Source: Asaia bogorensis (GTDB taxonomy: Bacteria > Pseudomonadota > Alphaproteobacteria > Reyranellales > Reyranellaceae). From it: a stretch of DNA of 60,596 nt. Below are positions 37,170 to 46,418 of the stretch, in pieces; position 1 is the stretch's first letter, and each line of letters begins with the position of its first letter. A program made the translations under genes and the position numbers. Below the pieces are notes generated by a model. That model was not told where the DNA came from, made no database searches, and saw only the letters and a program-made list of their open reading frames with translations. Where the stretch lies: assembly GCA_945889625.1 (NCBI GenBank), contig CAMDCE010000030.1, positions 1 to 60,596 of the forward strand, read 5' to 3'.

Positions 37170-37205
37170 GGCGGTTTCACAACCGCTGCTGCCGTTTCCG
37201 AACGG

Positions 37206-37553
37206 CTAACCCAGCAGCAGGCGAAGCTTGCGGTCGAAGACGGCGAGCACGTCTTCGAGCGTGTCGCCGTGCGCCAATTTGCGCGGGCCGTTGTAGACCA
37301 TGTAGCTGCCGCCCCCGTTTGATCCATTGACGCCGCCGGGGATCTTGGCGATGGCGAACAACGGCTGTTCGGCGGCATGGCGGAAGATCGAGAAAATCGC
37401 CATGCCCGGCCGGAAGTCGATGGCATAGTCGCGCCATTCGCCTGACGCGACCCGCACGCTGTAGAGACTGAGCAGCCGATTGAGTTCGCGGCGGTCGAAG
37501 GAAACGATCCGGCGACGCGCCTTCTGATCGGCCAGACGGTACAGATTGGTCAT
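37206..37553 (-). CDS. DUF2794 domain-containing protein
   Basis: Protein of 115 aa. RRIVSFDRRELNRLLSLYS, then VASGEWRDYAIDF, AIFSIFRHAAEQPLFAI and the C-terminal DRKLRLLLG match DUF2794, a family found mostly in alphaproteobacteria with no assigned function. ATG 37553 is preferred to the upstream frame start at 37622, because the latter would run into the perfect 43-bp inverted repeat at 37590-37632. The repeat therefore lies in the promoter or leader. It is divergent from the TPR/bamB/der cluster. Confidence 0.85.
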   Translation of the reverse strand: MTNLYRLADQKARRRIVSFDRRELNRLLSLYSVRVASGEWRDYAIDFRPGMAIFSIFRHAAEQPLFAIAKIPGGVNGSNGGGSYMVYNGPRKLAHGDTLEDVLAVFDRKLRLLLG

Positions 37554-37589
37554 GCCTTGCGGCCAATTGTTGCAGAACGTCAGAGCGGC

Positions 37590-37632
37590 TTCCACTGAAA
37601 TGGAACCGCGCAGCGGTTCCATTTCAGTGGAA
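37590..37632. repeat. Perfect 20-bp-arm inverted repeat
   Basis: The arm TTCCACTGAAATGGAACCGC (37590-37609) is followed by GCA and its exact complement (37613-37632). It forms a 20-bp hairpin in the DUF2794 leader, and no comparable palindrome is seen elsewhere in the window. It could be a regulator-binding site or a structured RNA. Confidence 0.85.
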
Positions 37633-37749
37633 ACGCATTGTACGAGGCGTTTCCGTCAAGACCCGTCCACGGTTTGCCAAATCCCGGGTGGGCCGCTATG
37701 AACCGCCGCTGAAGCTGTTGATATTTCGCAATAATCTCGGAGTACCCGC

Positions 37750-38409
37750 GTGTCCGACCAGGCTGCCTTTCAGGAAGTCGACGATGCCGTCCGCCAGGAC
37801 GATCTTACGGCTTGGTGGAAGCGCTGGGGCACCCTCCTGATCGTCGCCGTCGTGGTCATGCTGGCCGCCGTGATCGGCCTGATGCAATGGCGCAAGTACG
37901 AGAATGGCCAGCGCGAGGTCGCCGGTGCCGCCTATTCCGCGGCGCTGGCCAGGATCGGGACGGACAATGCCGGTGCCCGGGTCGAGCTGGACAAGCAGGC
38001 GGTGAGCGCGCCCGAGCCCTACCGCTCGCTGGCGGCGCTGGCCGCCGCCCAGCTCCTCGACCCGCCGGGCGCGGAAATCGCCGCCCTGATCGCCGTGGCG
38101 CCCAAATTGCCGACCACCGAACTCTCCGACCTCGCCATCGTGATCGCAGCCTTCCACAGCCTCGACACCGACAAGGCCGACGAGACGATCGCGCGGCTGG
38201 CGCCGCTGGCCGCGCCCGACCGGCCGTTCCATGCCAGCGTGCTGGAGCTGCAGGCGCTGGCCGCCCTGCGCAAGGGCGACGTCAAGAAGGCGCGCGAGGT
38301 GTGGAACGAGATCCTCAAGGACCAAGTCGTCGCGCAAGGCGCCGCCCAGCGTGCCCAGGCGCTGCTCAATCTCTACGCCGAGCCGCAGGCCGTGCCGGGG
38401 ACCAAGTAG
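37750..38409 (+). CDS. Membrane-anchored tetratricopeptide-repeat protein (YfgM-like)
   Basis: Protein of 219 aa. A short cytoplasmic N-terminus (DDAVRQDDLTAWWKRWG) precedes one membrane helix (LLIVAVVVMLAAVIGLMQW), then a large periplasmic helical domain with TPR-like repeats (QREVAGAAYSAAL, LAALAAAQLL, ALRKGDVKKAREVWNEIL). This matches the TPR_21/YfgM family, which works with the SecYEG/Bam area in E. coli. It starts with GTG and ends 3 bases before bamB, and der follows, the conserved order in many proteobacteria. Confidence 0.88.
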   Translation: MSDQAAFQEVDDAVRQDDLTAWWKRWGTLLIVAVVVMLAAVIGLMQWRKYENGQREVAGAAYSAALARIGTDNAGARVELDKQAVSAPEPYRSLAALAAAQLLDPPGAEIAALIAVAPKLPTTELSDLAIVIAAFHSLDTDKADETIARLAPLAAPDRPFHASVLELQALAALRKGDVKKAREVWNEILKDQVVAQGAAQRAQALLNLYAEPQAVPGTK

Positions 38410-38412
38410 GAA

Positions 38413-39750
38413 ATGCTGCGCGTTGCCATCGCTGTCGCACTGCTCGCGGTATCGCTCACCGGTTGCGATTCGGCCGGCGATATGCTCGACGGCATCCTCG
38501 GCAAGCGGAAGACGCCGCTGGCCGGCGAGAGGGTCGCGGTGTTCGCCGATCGCGGTGAGCTCGAGCCCGACAAGGAAGCCGCCAATATCCAGGTCGTGCT
38601 GCCGGCGCCGGCGGTCAACGATTCCTGGCCGCAGTCCGGCGGCTTCGCCAACTACGCCATGCAGCACCTGGCGGTCGGTGACGCGCCCCAGGTCATCTGG
38701 AGCGCCGACATCGGCGCGGGCTCTTCGTCCTCGCGCGTCCTGACCACGCCGCCGGTGGTGGCCGACGGCAAGGTCTTCGCCAAGGACGCCCAGAGCACCG
38801 TCTCGGCCTACAACGCCGACACCGGCCAGCGGATCTGGAGCGTCACGCTTAAGCCCGACAAGGCGCGCGACACCGACGAGTTCGGCGGCGGCCTGGCCTA
38901 CTACGGCGGCCGGCTGTTCGTGACCACGGGGTTTGCCGAGATTTTCTCGCTCGATCCCGCCGACGGCAAGGAGATCTGGTTCTCGACGACGAGCGCGCCG
39001 GTGCGCGGCGCGCCTTTGGTGTTCGGCGATCGCGTGTTCTGCGTCTCGATCGACAACAAGCTGCATGCGATGGCCGCGGTCGACGGCTCGGACCTGTGGT
39101 CGTTCACCGGCCTGTCGGAGACCGCGGGCTATGTCGGCGGCAGCAGCCCGGCGGGCTCGGGCGATTTCGTCGTGGCGCCGTTCACCTCGGGCGAGCTCGC
39201 CAGCTTCAGGCTGGATAACGGCCGGCCGGTCTGGAACGAATCGCTGGTCGGCCCGCGCCGCGAGGCCCGCGCCTTCGGCAACCTGGCCGACATTCGTGGC
39301 CGTCCGGTGATCGACCGCGGCGTGGTCTTCGCCATGGGTTCGGCCGGCTCGCTCACCGCCATCGACCTGCGCTCAGGCCAGCGCCAGTGGGAGCGCAACA
39401 TCGGCGGCAACCAGACGCCGTGGGTGGCCGGACAGTTCGTGTTCGTGGTCACCGGCGGCGCCGACGTCGCCGCCCTCAACCGCGCCGACGGCAAGGTGAA
39501 GTGGGTGACGCCGCTCACCCAGTACGCCGACGCGAAGCGCCACAAGCCCATCCTGTGGGCGGGCCCGGTGCTGGCCGGCGACCGCCTGCTGATCGGCGGC
39601 TCGACCGGCGATCTACTGGCCCTCTCGCCCTACACCGGCGAGATCATCGGCAAGCTGGCGATCGGCAGCCCGATCCGTCTCGGGCCGGTGGTGGCCAACC
39701 GCGTCATCTATGTGCTCACCGACTCAGGCCGTCTCATTGCCCTCCGCTGA
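38413..39750 (+). CDS. bamB: Outer membrane protein assembly factor BamB
   Basis: Lipoprotein of 445 aa. The signal peptide (VAIAVALLAVSLTGC) has a lipobox with Cys at position 17 or so. The body is a PQQ-like eight-bladed beta-propeller with repeated W-type blades (GQRIWSVTLKPD, DGKEIWFSTTSAPVRGAPLVFG, GSDLWSFTGL, NGRPVWNESLVG, SGQRQWERNIGG, DGKVKWVTPL). BamB is the periplasmic accessory of the Bam complex that folds outer-membrane beta-barrels. The TPR gene lies upstream and der downstream, as in the conserved cluster. The gene is a little longer than E. coli BamB. Confidence 0.9.
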   Translation: MLRVAIAVALLAVSLTGCDSAGDMLDGILGKRKTPLAGERVAVFADRGELEPDKEAANIQVVLPAPAVNDSWPQSGGFANYAMQHLAVGDAPQVIWSADIGAGSSSSRVLTTPPVVADGKVFAKDAQSTVSAYNADTGQRIWSVTLKPDKARDTDEFGGGLAYYGGRLFVTTGFAEIFSLDPADGKEIWFSTTSAPVRGAPLVFGDRVFCVSIDNKLHAMAAVDGSDLWSFTGLSETAGYVGGSSPAGSGDFVVAPFTSGELASFRLDNGRPVWNESLVGPRREARAFGNLADIRGRPVIDRGVVFAMGSAGSLTAIDLRSGQRQWERNIGGNQTPWVAGQFVFVVTGGADVAALNRADGKVKWVTPLTQYADAKRHKPILWAGPVLAGDRLLIGGSTGDLLALSPYTGEIIGKLAIGSPIRLGPVVANRVIYVLTDSGRLIALR

Positions 39751-39770
39751 CGACAGGCGACCGACACCAA

Positions 39771-39806
39771 GGGTGGCCCCGAGGGTGGCCCCGAGGGTGG
39801 CCATCG
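39771..39806 (+). repeat. Tandem 12-bp repeat over the der start
   Basis: The unit GGGTGGCCCCGA occurs twice (39771-39782, 39783-39794), followed by a third partial copy (GGGTGGCC). It encodes repeated Arg-Val-Ala-Pro and offers three in-frame GTG start codons 12 bases apart. Confidence 0.8.
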
Positions 39807-41203
39807 TCGGCCGCCCCAATGTCGGCAAGTCGACGCTGTTCAATCGCCTGGCCGGAAGCCGGCACGCCATCGTCGACGACACGCCGGGCGTGACCCGCGA
39901 CGTGCGCGAGAGTCCGGCGCAGCTCGGCGACCTCAAGTTCACCCTGCTCGACACCGCCGGCTGGGAAACCGCCGACATCGCCCGGCTCGAGGGTCACATG
40001 CGCCGCTTCACCGAGCGGGCCATCGACACGGTCGATGCCGTGCTGTTCCTGATCGACGCGCGGGCGGGTGTCCTGCCGCTCGACGAGGCCTTCGCGAGCT
40101 GGCTGCGCAAGCGCCATGACAAGGTGATCGTCGTCGCCAACAAATGCGAGGGCCGCGCCGGCCAGAACGGCCTTGCCGAGGCGCACGCGTTGGGCTTCGG
40201 CCAGCCGATCCCGGTCTCGGCCGAGCACGGCGAGGGGCTGAGCGACCTGCATGAGGCGATGGCGCGCCTGATTCCGGCCGCGCCCGAAGAAGAAGAACCC
40301 GATGAGGACATCGCCGACGAGTTGAGCGACAAGCCCGCCGAGGCGGCTGCCGCTGCGGCGGCGCGGCGTCCGCTGATGCTCGCGATCGTCGGCCGGCCCA
40401 ATGTTGGCAAGTCGACCTTGCTCAACCGGCTGGTCGGCGAGGAGCGCGTGCTGACTTCGCCGGTGGCCGGCACGACGCGCGACGCGATCCGCGTCGAATG
40501 GCAATGGCGTGGCCGCAAGATCCGCCTGATCGACACCGCCGGCATGCGCCGGCGCAGCCGCATCGACCACCGGCTGGAAGCCATGTCGGTCGCCGACACG
40601 CTCGATGCCATTCGCCTGGCCGACGTGGTCGTCGTCGTGCTCGATGCCGCCGACATGGCCGAAAAGCAGGACCTGACCGTCGCCGGCCGCGTGGTCGACG
40701 AGGGCCGCGCGCTGGTGATCGCGGTCAACAAGACCGACCTCCTGGAGAACGATCGCGGCGACGCCACGCGCGCCTGGCGCAAGCTCAACGACCGGCTCGA
40801 AGCCTCGTTCGCGCAGGTGAAAGACGTGCCGATCGTCGGCTTCTCGGCGCTCAACGGCCGCGGCGTCGAGCGCCTGATGCCCAAGGTGATCGAGACCTAC
40901 GACATCTGGAACAAGCGCATTCCGACGCCCAAGCTCAATCGCTGGCTGCGCGAGATGGAGGTGCTGCATCCGCCGCCGCTCGCCAAGGGACGGCGCATTC
41001 GGCTGCGGTTCATGAGCCAGATCAAGACCCGGCCACCGACCTTCATCCTCTCGGCCAGCCAGGCCGACGAGCTCGGCGGCGACTACATCCGCTACCTGGT
41101 AAACCGCCTGCGCGATGATTTCGCCATGCCGGGCGTGCCGATCCGTCTCAACATGCGCAAGGCCAGGAATCCGTTCGCATCACGGGCCAAGAAGCAGCGG
41201 TAG
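39773..41203 (+). CDS. der: Ribosome biogenesis GTPase Der (EngA)
   Basis: Protein of about 476 aa with two tandem GTPase domains and a C-terminal KH-like domain, needed for 50S maturation. G1 motifs are GRPNVGKSTLFNRL and GRPNVGKSTLLNRL, G3 motifs are LLDTAGWET and LIDTAGMRRR, G4 are VANKCEG and AVNKTDL. The linker between domains is acidic (EEEEPDEDIADELSDK). The end (IRLNMRKARNPFASRAK) is the family KH domain terminus. The start is uncertain: GTG codons at 39773, 39785 and 39797 sit in a tandem repeat, and ATG 39710 would overlap bamB by 41 bases. I take GTG 39773 as the least strained, with low confidence in the exact codon. Confidence 0.93.
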   Translation: MAPRVAPRVAIVGRPNVGKSTLFNRLAGSRHAIVDDTPGVTRDVRESPAQLGDLKFTLLDTAGWETADIARLEGHMRRFTERAIDTVDAVLFLIDARAGVLPLDEAFASWLRKRHDKVIVVANKCEGRAGQNGLAEAHALGFGQPIPVSAEHGEGLSDLHEAMARLIPAAPEEEEPDEDIADELSDKPAEAAAAAAARRPLMLAIVGRPNVGKSTLLNRLVGEERVLTSPVAGTTRDAIRVEWQWRGRKIRLIDTAGMRRRSRIDHRLEAMSVADTLDAIRLADVVVVVLDAADMAEKQDLTVAGRVVDEGRALVIAVNKTDLLENDRGDATRAWRKLNDRLEASFAQVKDVPIVGFSALNGRGVERLMPKVIETYDIWNKRIPTPKLNRWLREMEVLHPPPLAKGRRIRLRFMSQIKTRPPTFILSASQADELGGDYIRYLVNRLRDDFAMPGVPIRLNMRKARNPFASRAKKQR

Positions 41204-41237
41204 TTTCTGCACTTTGCGCACCTGCCAGCAGGGCAGC

Positions 41238-41954
41238 TCAGGAGGGCAGCGCCTGATCTCCGGCGACCCACTGGCCGTTCATCGTGCAGGACGGCAGCGC
41301 CAGCTGGATCAAGCGCTCGGCATGTGCCTCCGGCGGGACAAGGCTCTGCGGGTCCTCGCCGGGAAAGGCCGTGGCGCGCATGCCGGTGCGGGTCGGGCCG
41401 GGATTGTAGAGATTGACCCGCACGTTGGTGTGCGCGCATTCGGCGGCATAGATGCCGACCAGCATGTCCAGTGCCGCCTTGCTCGTGGCATAGGCGCCCC
41501 AGTAGGGAATGACGCGACGCGAGGCGCCTGAGGTCACGAAGATCGCGCGGCCGGCGTCCGAGGCGCGCAGCAGAGGATCGAGCGAGCGGATCAGCCGCCA
41601 GTTGGCGGTGACGTTCACTGCCATGACCTGCTCGAAGGTCTTGGGTTCGATGTGGCCAACCGGGGAGAGGGTGCCCAGCACGCCGGCATTGCCCAGCAGT
41701 ACGTCGAGCTTGCCGTAGCGCTCATGGAGCGCCGCCCCCAGGCGATCGATGCCGGGGCCGTCGGTGATGTCGAGCGGCACCAGCGTGGCGCTGCCGCCGG
41801 CGGCCTTGATGCGATCGTCGAGGGCTTCCAGCCCGCCCACGGTGCGTGCCACCAGGACGACGTGAGCGCCTTCCCTGGCATAGGCCAGGGCTGTTGCCGC
41901 GCCCAGGCCGCGCGAGGCGCCGGTGATCAGCGCGATGCGGCCTTTCAGCCTCAT
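41238..41954 (-). CDS. SDR family NAD(P)-dependent oxidoreductase
   Basis: Protein of 238 aa with the intact SDR motif TGASRGLGAATA near the N-terminus, LLGNAGVLG, the Ser in IFVTSGASRR and the Tyr-Lys pair in AYATSKAALD. Its substrate is unknown. ATG 41954 is chosen because the longer frame is shadowed by purF. It starts four bases after the purF stop, so it is the third gene of a cvpA-purF-SDR operon, an arrangement found in several alphaproteobacteria. Confidence 0.92.
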   Translation of the reverse strand: MRLKGRIALITGASRGLGAATALAYAREGAHVVLVARTVGGLEALDDRIKAAGGSATLVPLDITDGPGIDRLGAALHERYGKLDVLLGNAGVLGTLSPVGHIEPKTFEQVMAVNVTANWRLIRSLDPLLRASDAGRAIFVTSGASRRVIPYWGAYATSKAALDMLVGIYAAECAHTNVRVNLYNPGPTRTGMRATAFPGEDPQSLVPPEAHAERLIQLALPSCTMNGQWVAGDQALPS

Positions 41955-41958
41955 CGCC

Positions 41959-43419
41959 TCAAGCCGGTTCGGCGAGGAAGGAAAGCTGGCGATCCTCGAC
42001 GCCCAGCTGGTCGTCGAGCGGGATCGGGTAGTCGCCGGTGAAGCAGGCGTCGCAGAAGGCCGGCTGGTTGCTGTCGCGGCCCGGCTCGCCCATGGCGCGG
42101 TAGAGGCCGTCGATCGACACAAAGGCGAGCGAATCGACCTTGATGAACTTGGCCATGCCGGCGACGTCGTAGTGCGAGGCGAGCAGCTTGTCGCGCTCAG
42201 GCGTGTCGATACCGTAGAAGCAGGGATTGGTCGTGGGCGGGGCGGCGACCCGCATATGGACTTCGCGGGCGCCGGCCTGGCGCACCATCTCGACGATCTT
42301 CATCGAGGTCGTGCCGCGCACGATCGAATCGTCGACCAGAATCACGCGCTTGCCTTCGATCAACGCCCGGTTGGCGTTGTGCTTCAGGCGCACGCCGAGA
42401 TGGCGGATGTGGTCGGCCGGCTCGATGAAGGTGCGGCCGACATAATGGTTGCGGATGATCCCCAGTTCGAACGGCAGGCCCGAGCCGTGAGAATAGCCGA
42501 TCGCTGCCGGCACGCCGGAATCGGGCACCGGCACGACGACGTCGGCGTCGACCGGACTCTCCTTGGCGAGCTGCATGCCGATGCGCTTGCGCGCCTCGTA
42601 GACGCCGACCCCTTCGATCTTGCTGTCGGGGCGGGCGAAATAGATGTGCTCGAAGATGCAGAAGCGGCGCGGCTGCTTGGCGAAAGGCTTGATCGAGCGC
42701 AGGCCGCTGCCGTCGACGATGACGATCTCGCCCGGCTCGACGTCGCGCACGAAGCGGGCGCCCAGGATGTCGAGTGCGCAGCTTTCCGACGTCACGATCC
42801 AGGCGTCTTCCAGGCGGCCGATACAAAGCGGTCGCACGCCCAGCGGGTCACGCACGCCGATCAGCGCCTCGTTGGTCAGCAGCAGCAGCGAATAGGCGCC
42901 TTTGACCCGGCCGAGCGCGTCGATCAGGCGGTCGACCACGGTGGAATAGTTCGAGCGGGCGACCAGGTGGTTGATCACCTCGGTGTCGGCGGTCGACTGG
43001 AACAGGCAGCCGATCCGCACCAGTTCCTTGCGCAACAGATAGGCGTTGGTCAGGTTGCCGTTGTGGGCCAGCGCCAGGCCGCCGAAGTCGAAGTCGGCGA
43101 AGATCGGCTGAATGTTGCGGTCGGACGAGCCGCCGGTGGTGGAATAGCGATTGTGCCCGATCGCCGAGTAGCCCTTGAGCCTGGCCATGACCGGCTGTTC
43201 GCCGAATATATCGCCGACCAGGCCGGACGCGCGATGGTCGTGGAAGTGGCGGCCGTCGAAAGTGACGATGCCGGAGGCCTCCTGGCCGCGATGCTGGAGC
43301 GCGTGCAGGCCAAGCGCGGTATGGGCAGCGGCGTCCGATGTCCCGTAGATGCCGAACAACGCACACTCCTCGTGAAACTTGTCGAGGTCGCGGTCGGGGC
43401 GCAGGGGTGCGGTCAACAC
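41959..43419 (-). CDS. purF: Amidophosphoribosyltransferase
   Basis: Protein of 486 aa catalysing the first committed step of purine synthesis: PRPP plus glutamine to phosphoribosylamine. After a short leader (DLDKFHEE) comes the N-terminal nucleophile C19 in [10 protein letters not shown], which is exposed by processing in many members. The glutaminase Ntn fold continues with [10 protein letters not shown] and NRYSTTG. The PRPP-binding motif is [13 protein letters not shown]. The leader of about 18 residues suggests that the protein is processed, as in other proteobacteria. The GTG start has no better ATG nearby. cvpA lies just upstream and the SDR downstream. Confidence 0.96.
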   Translation of the reverse strand: MLTAPLRPDRDLDKFHEECALFGIYGTSDAAAHTALGLHALQHRGQEASGIVTFDGRHFHDHRASGLVGDIFGEQPVMARLKGYSAIGHNRYSTTGGSSDRNIQPIFADFDFGGLALAHNGNLTNAYLLRKELVRIGCLFQSTADTEVINHLVARSNYSTVVDRLIDALGRVKGAYSLLLLTNEALIGVRDPLGVRPLCIGRLEDAWIVTSESCALDILGARFVRDVEPGEIVIVDGSGLRSIKPFAKQPRRFCIFEHIYFARPDSKIEGVGVYEARKRIGMQLAKESPVDADVVVPVPDSGVPAAIGYSHGSGLPFELGIIRNHYVGRTFIEPADHIRHLGVRLKHNANRALIEGKRVILVDDSIVRGTTSMKIVEMVRQAGAREVHMRVAAPPTTNPCFYGIDTPERDKLLASHYDVAGMAKFIKVDSLAFVSIDGLYRAMGEPGRDSNQPAFCDACFTGDYPIPLDDQLGVEDRQLSFLAEPA

Positions 43420-43531
43420 GGCGGCGTTATATGTGGGCGCCGCCGACTAGTCATCAAGGATATCTTGAGCATATTCCGCCCGGCCGGCATAAGCCGGGCG
43501 GAGTATGCCAATGGCCGCGGTGCCCGGAGCC

Positions 43532-44104
43532 CTACTGCTGCTTCTTGTCTGCGTCTTCGGCCGGCGAGGTCGACGGCACCGAGCCGCTGTCCTGGCCGGG
43601 CCGCTGCAGGCGGGTGCGGAAGCCGGGCGGCAGGTTGGGCTCGACGAAATTGGCCATTTCCTTGATCAATGGAAAGGTCGCCCCGCCTTCGACCGGCGGC
43701 GGCAGCTGGCGCGGACCAAGGTACGTGTAAAATAGAAAAGCAGTGCCTACGGCCACCCAGGCGCACAGCACGCCGAAACCCGCCCCCAGGATGCGGTCGG
43801 GCTTGGCCAGCGGGCTGGACCTGATCGAGCGCGACAGCGCATTGGTCAGCATGACCAGCACGATCAAGGCACCGACGAACACCGCCAGCATCGAGACGAA
43901 ATAGGCGAGTTCGGTGCTGCCGACGAGCTGCTCGACTTCGGGCTGAATAACCTTGGAAAACCGCCAAGCGACGTAGCCGGCGCCGATCCACGAGGCGATG
44001 AACAGGACGGCATGGGCAAAGCCCGCCGACATGCCGATGGCGGCTCCGAACAGCGCCACGGCGATGACGGCGACGTCGAAAATGGTAATGCCCAGCTGAT
44101 CCAT
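43532..44104 (-). CDS. CvpA family protein
   Basis: Membrane protein of 190 aa with four hydrophobic segments in the first 125 residues (IFDVAVIAVALFGAAIGM, AVLFIASWIGAGYVAW, VSMLAVFVGALIVLVML, LGAGFGVLCAWVAVGTAFLFY) and a soluble, proline-rich tail of about 60 residues. Family members occur next to purF, as here, and act in colicin V production and envelope stress tolerance in E. coli. Its molecular role is not established. The ATG at 44104 gives the typical N-terminus MDQLGITIFDV. Confidence 0.9.
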   Translation of the reverse strand: MDQLGITIFDVAVIAVALFGAAIGMSAGFAHAVLFIASWIGAGYVAWRFSKVIQPEVEQLVGSTELAYFVSMLAVFVGALIVLVMLTNALSRSIRSSPLAKPDRILGAGFGVLCAWVAVGTAFLFYTYLGPRQLPPPVEGGATFPLIKEMANFVEPNLPPGFRTRLQRPGQDSGSVPSTSPAEDADKKQQ

Positions 44105-44125
44105 CGACCCCGTACGCCTCGTGAC

Positions 44126-45568
44126 CTACTCGCGCCTGCGTTCCTTAGCACCTTCGCGGCGCGGCCGCTTGCTGGGCCTGCCATCGGCCGGCTGAAAGCG
44201 CGCCACAAGGTCGGCCAGATGCTCGATTTCGTCAATGGCGATGCCTTCCGGGGGTCGCGGCGAAGGGCCCGAACCGGCCCGTCCGCGCGGCACCAGGGCA
44301 CTGCGGAAACCAAGCTTGGCCGCTTCACGAAGTCGCGCCTCGCGCTGGCCCACGGGGCGAACCTCGCCGCCGAGGCCAATCTCGCCGAATACCACCATTT
44401 CGGGCGGCACCGGCTCGTCGGCGAGCGATGACACGACGGCTGCTGCGACCGCCAGGTCGGCGGCCGGCTCGCTGATCCTGAGGCCGCCTGCAACATTCAG
44501 GTAGACGTCGTTGGCGCCGATGCTGACGCCGCAGCGCGTCTCGAGCACGGCCAGCACCATGGCCAGCCGGTTGGTGTCCCAGCCGACCACGGCATGACGC
44601 GGCGTGGCGAAGGAGGACGGCGCCACCAGTGCCTGGATCTCGACCAGCAGCGGCCGCGTGCCCTCGATGCCGGCGAAGACGCAAGCTCCCGAGACATGGC
44701 CGCGCCGCTCGCCGAGGAACAGGGCGGAAGGATTGGCGACGTCGCTGAGGCCGCGGTCCGACATCTCGAACACGCCGATCTCGTCGGTCGGGCCGAAGCG
44801 GTTCTTGACGGTGCGCAGGATGCGGAACTGATGACCGCGCTCACCCTCGAAATAAAGCACCGTGTCGACCATGTGCTCGAGGACGCGGGGCCCGGCGATG
44901 GCGCCGTCCTTGGTGACGTGGCCGACCAGCAGCACCGCGATGCCGCGGCGCTTGGCAAGCTCGACCAACGCCTGCGCCGAGGCGCGAACCTGCGTGACGG
45001 TACCCGGCGTGCTGTCGACGGTGTCGAGCCACATGGTCTGGATGGAATCGATCACCGCCACTTTCGGTGCATCGGGTCGCTCGAGCGTGGCCACGATGTC
45101 GCGCACCGAGGTGGCGGCGGTGAGCTGAACCGGAGCGTCGCCGAGGCCCAGCCGATCGGCGCGCAGGCGTACCTGGTCGAGCGCCTCCTCGCCGGTGACG
45201 TAGGCGCAGGCCGTATGCTGGCGCGCCAGGGCGGCGGCGACCTGCAGCAGCAAAGTGGATTTGCCGATCCCGGGATCGCCGCCGATCAGCAGGGCGGAGC
45301 CGACCACCAGGCCGCCGCCGCAGACGCGATCGAACTCGGCAATGCCGCTCTTGTAGCGCGGCGGCTGCGGGGTGCTGCCCGTGAGGCCGGCGAATTCGAG
45401 ATGACGCCCCTTGCCGCCGCGCGCCAGCCCGCCGCCCGCAGGACCTGGCGCGGGAGCCGCTTCCTCGACGATGGTGTTCCATTCGCCGCACGACTCGCAG
45501 CGGCCGCTCCACTTGTTGGCGACGGCGCCGCAGGACTGGCAGACGAAGCGCTTGATCGGGCGGGCCAT
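44126..45568 (-). CDS. radA: DNA repair protein RadA
   Basis: Protein of 480 aa that migrates recombination intermediates. The N-terminal zinc finger is complete (FVCQSCGAVANKWSGRCESCGEW, C-x2-C ... C-x2-C). The RecA-like core has Walker A GGDPGIGKST, VAVIDSIQ as Walker B and the RadA-specific KNRFGPTDEIGVFEM (KNRFG motif). The C-terminus is Lon-protease-like in fold (PRHAVVGWDTNRLAMVLAVLE, then LNVAGGLRISEPAADLAV and VVFGEIGLGGEVR). The ATG at 45568 shares one base with the TGA of the upstream gene. Confidence 0.96.
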   Translation of the reverse strand: MARPIKRFVCQSCGAVANKWSGRCESCGEWNTIVEEAAPAPGPAGGGLARGGKGRHLEFAGLTGSTPQPPRYKSGIAEFDRVCGGGLVVGSALLIGGDPGIGKSTLLLQVAAALARQHTACAYVTGEEALDQVRLRADRLGLGDAPVQLTAATSVRDIVATLERPDAPKVAVIDSIQTMWLDTVDSTPGTVTQVRASAQALVELAKRRGIAVLLVGHVTKDGAIAGPRVLEHMVDTVLYFEGERGHQFRILRTVKNRFGPTDEIGVFEMSDRGLSDVANPSALFLGERRGHVSGACVFAGIEGTRPLLVEIQALVAPSSFATPRHAVVGWDTNRLAMVLAVLETRCGVSIGANDVYLNVAGGLRISEPAADLAVAAAVVSSLADEPVPPEMVVFGEIGLGGEVRPVGQREARLREAAKLGFRSALVPRGRAGSGPSPRPPEGIAIDEIEHLADLVARFQPADGRPSKRPRREGAKERRRE

Positions 45569-46416
45569 CAGTGCAGCTTTCGTTTCGACAGGCACCAGCC
45601 GTCGCCGTGCAGCCAGCACGATTCGTCGGCATCGTGCCGATCGCGGCGTAGAGACTTGATCGCCTTTTGGCCGACGGTGTCGGCAAGTGCGCGGGACAAG
45701 ACCTCGGCTTCCTGGTCGTTGCGTGCGCCGACGCAGGGAAAGAAGCCGACGCGCCCGGCGGAGCGTACGTCGATTTCCGCGTCGCGACGATCGAGGCGCA
45801 ACATGAAACCCCAACGTTCGCTGCCGGTGAGCGGGATGAGCGCGCGACCGCCGTCGTCGAGCGCGTCGACCCATGCGGCGGGCGGTGCGGTCGCACCGGC
45901 AAACGCGACAACGACATCCCATCGGCCATCGACAGGTGAGACCCCCTCGACAAGGCGCACCGATGCCTGCGGCCAGCCCAGGAGGTTGCGTTCGGCCTCC
46001 GTCGTGAGCCGCGCGTCGACCTCGAGGCCGAGCACGTGTCCCGCGGGTCCGACGAGTTCGGCCAGGATGGCGGTGAAGTAGCCCGAGCCCGTGCCGATCT
46101 GCAGGACACGATCGCCCGCTTCGATGCCAAGGCGGTCGAAATGGTGTGCCCACAGAGACGGCTCGCCGGTGTTCAGTCCGCTGCTTTCGTCGAGGGCGAT
46201 CAGCACGTTGTGGCAAAGCCAGCGCGGGTCGGCGTCCGGTGTCGTCCAGTAGCCATCGAACATGTGGAGCACGCGCCAGGGCCCGTCGCCGACAAAGCGC
46301 TCGCGCGGTACCGATGCGAAGGCCGCGATCACCCGCCCGTCGAGCACATGGCCCACGACGCGCAGTTCCTCGGCGAACCGGCGACGAGCCTCGGCGAGGC
46401 TGGGCGGGCGCGCCAT
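45568..46416 (-). CDS. Protein-L-isoaspartate O-methyltransferase-like protein
   Basis: Protein of 282 aa with a PCMT-like Rossmann fold: VPRERFVGDG in the N-terminal part, motif I as GDRVLQIGTGSGYFTAILAEL, motif II with VLGLEVDARLTTEAERN, and the following WDVVVAFAGATAPPAAW. True PCMT has GxGSGY with the same arrangement, but the N-terminus and the C-terminal 80 residues (with DADESCWLHGDGWCL) differ, so repair of isoaspartate is only a possibility. It overlaps radA by one base and starts 2 bases after the mlaF stop, so the genes form one transcript. Confidence 0.75.
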   Translation of the reverse strand: MARPPSLAEARRRFAEELRVVGHVLDGRVIAAFASVPRERFVGDGPWRVLHMFDGYWTTPDADPRWLCHNVLIALDESSGLNTGEPSLWAHHFDRLGIEAGDRVLQIGTGSGYFTAILAELVGPAGHVLGLEVDARLTTEAERNLLGWPQASVRLVEGVSPVDGRWDVVVAFAGATAPPAAWVDALDDGGRALIPLTGSERWGFMLRLDRRDAEIDVRSAGRVGFFPCVGARNDQEAEVLSRALADTVGQKAIKSLRRDRHDADESCWLHGDGWCLSKRKLH

Positions 46417-46418
46417 GG

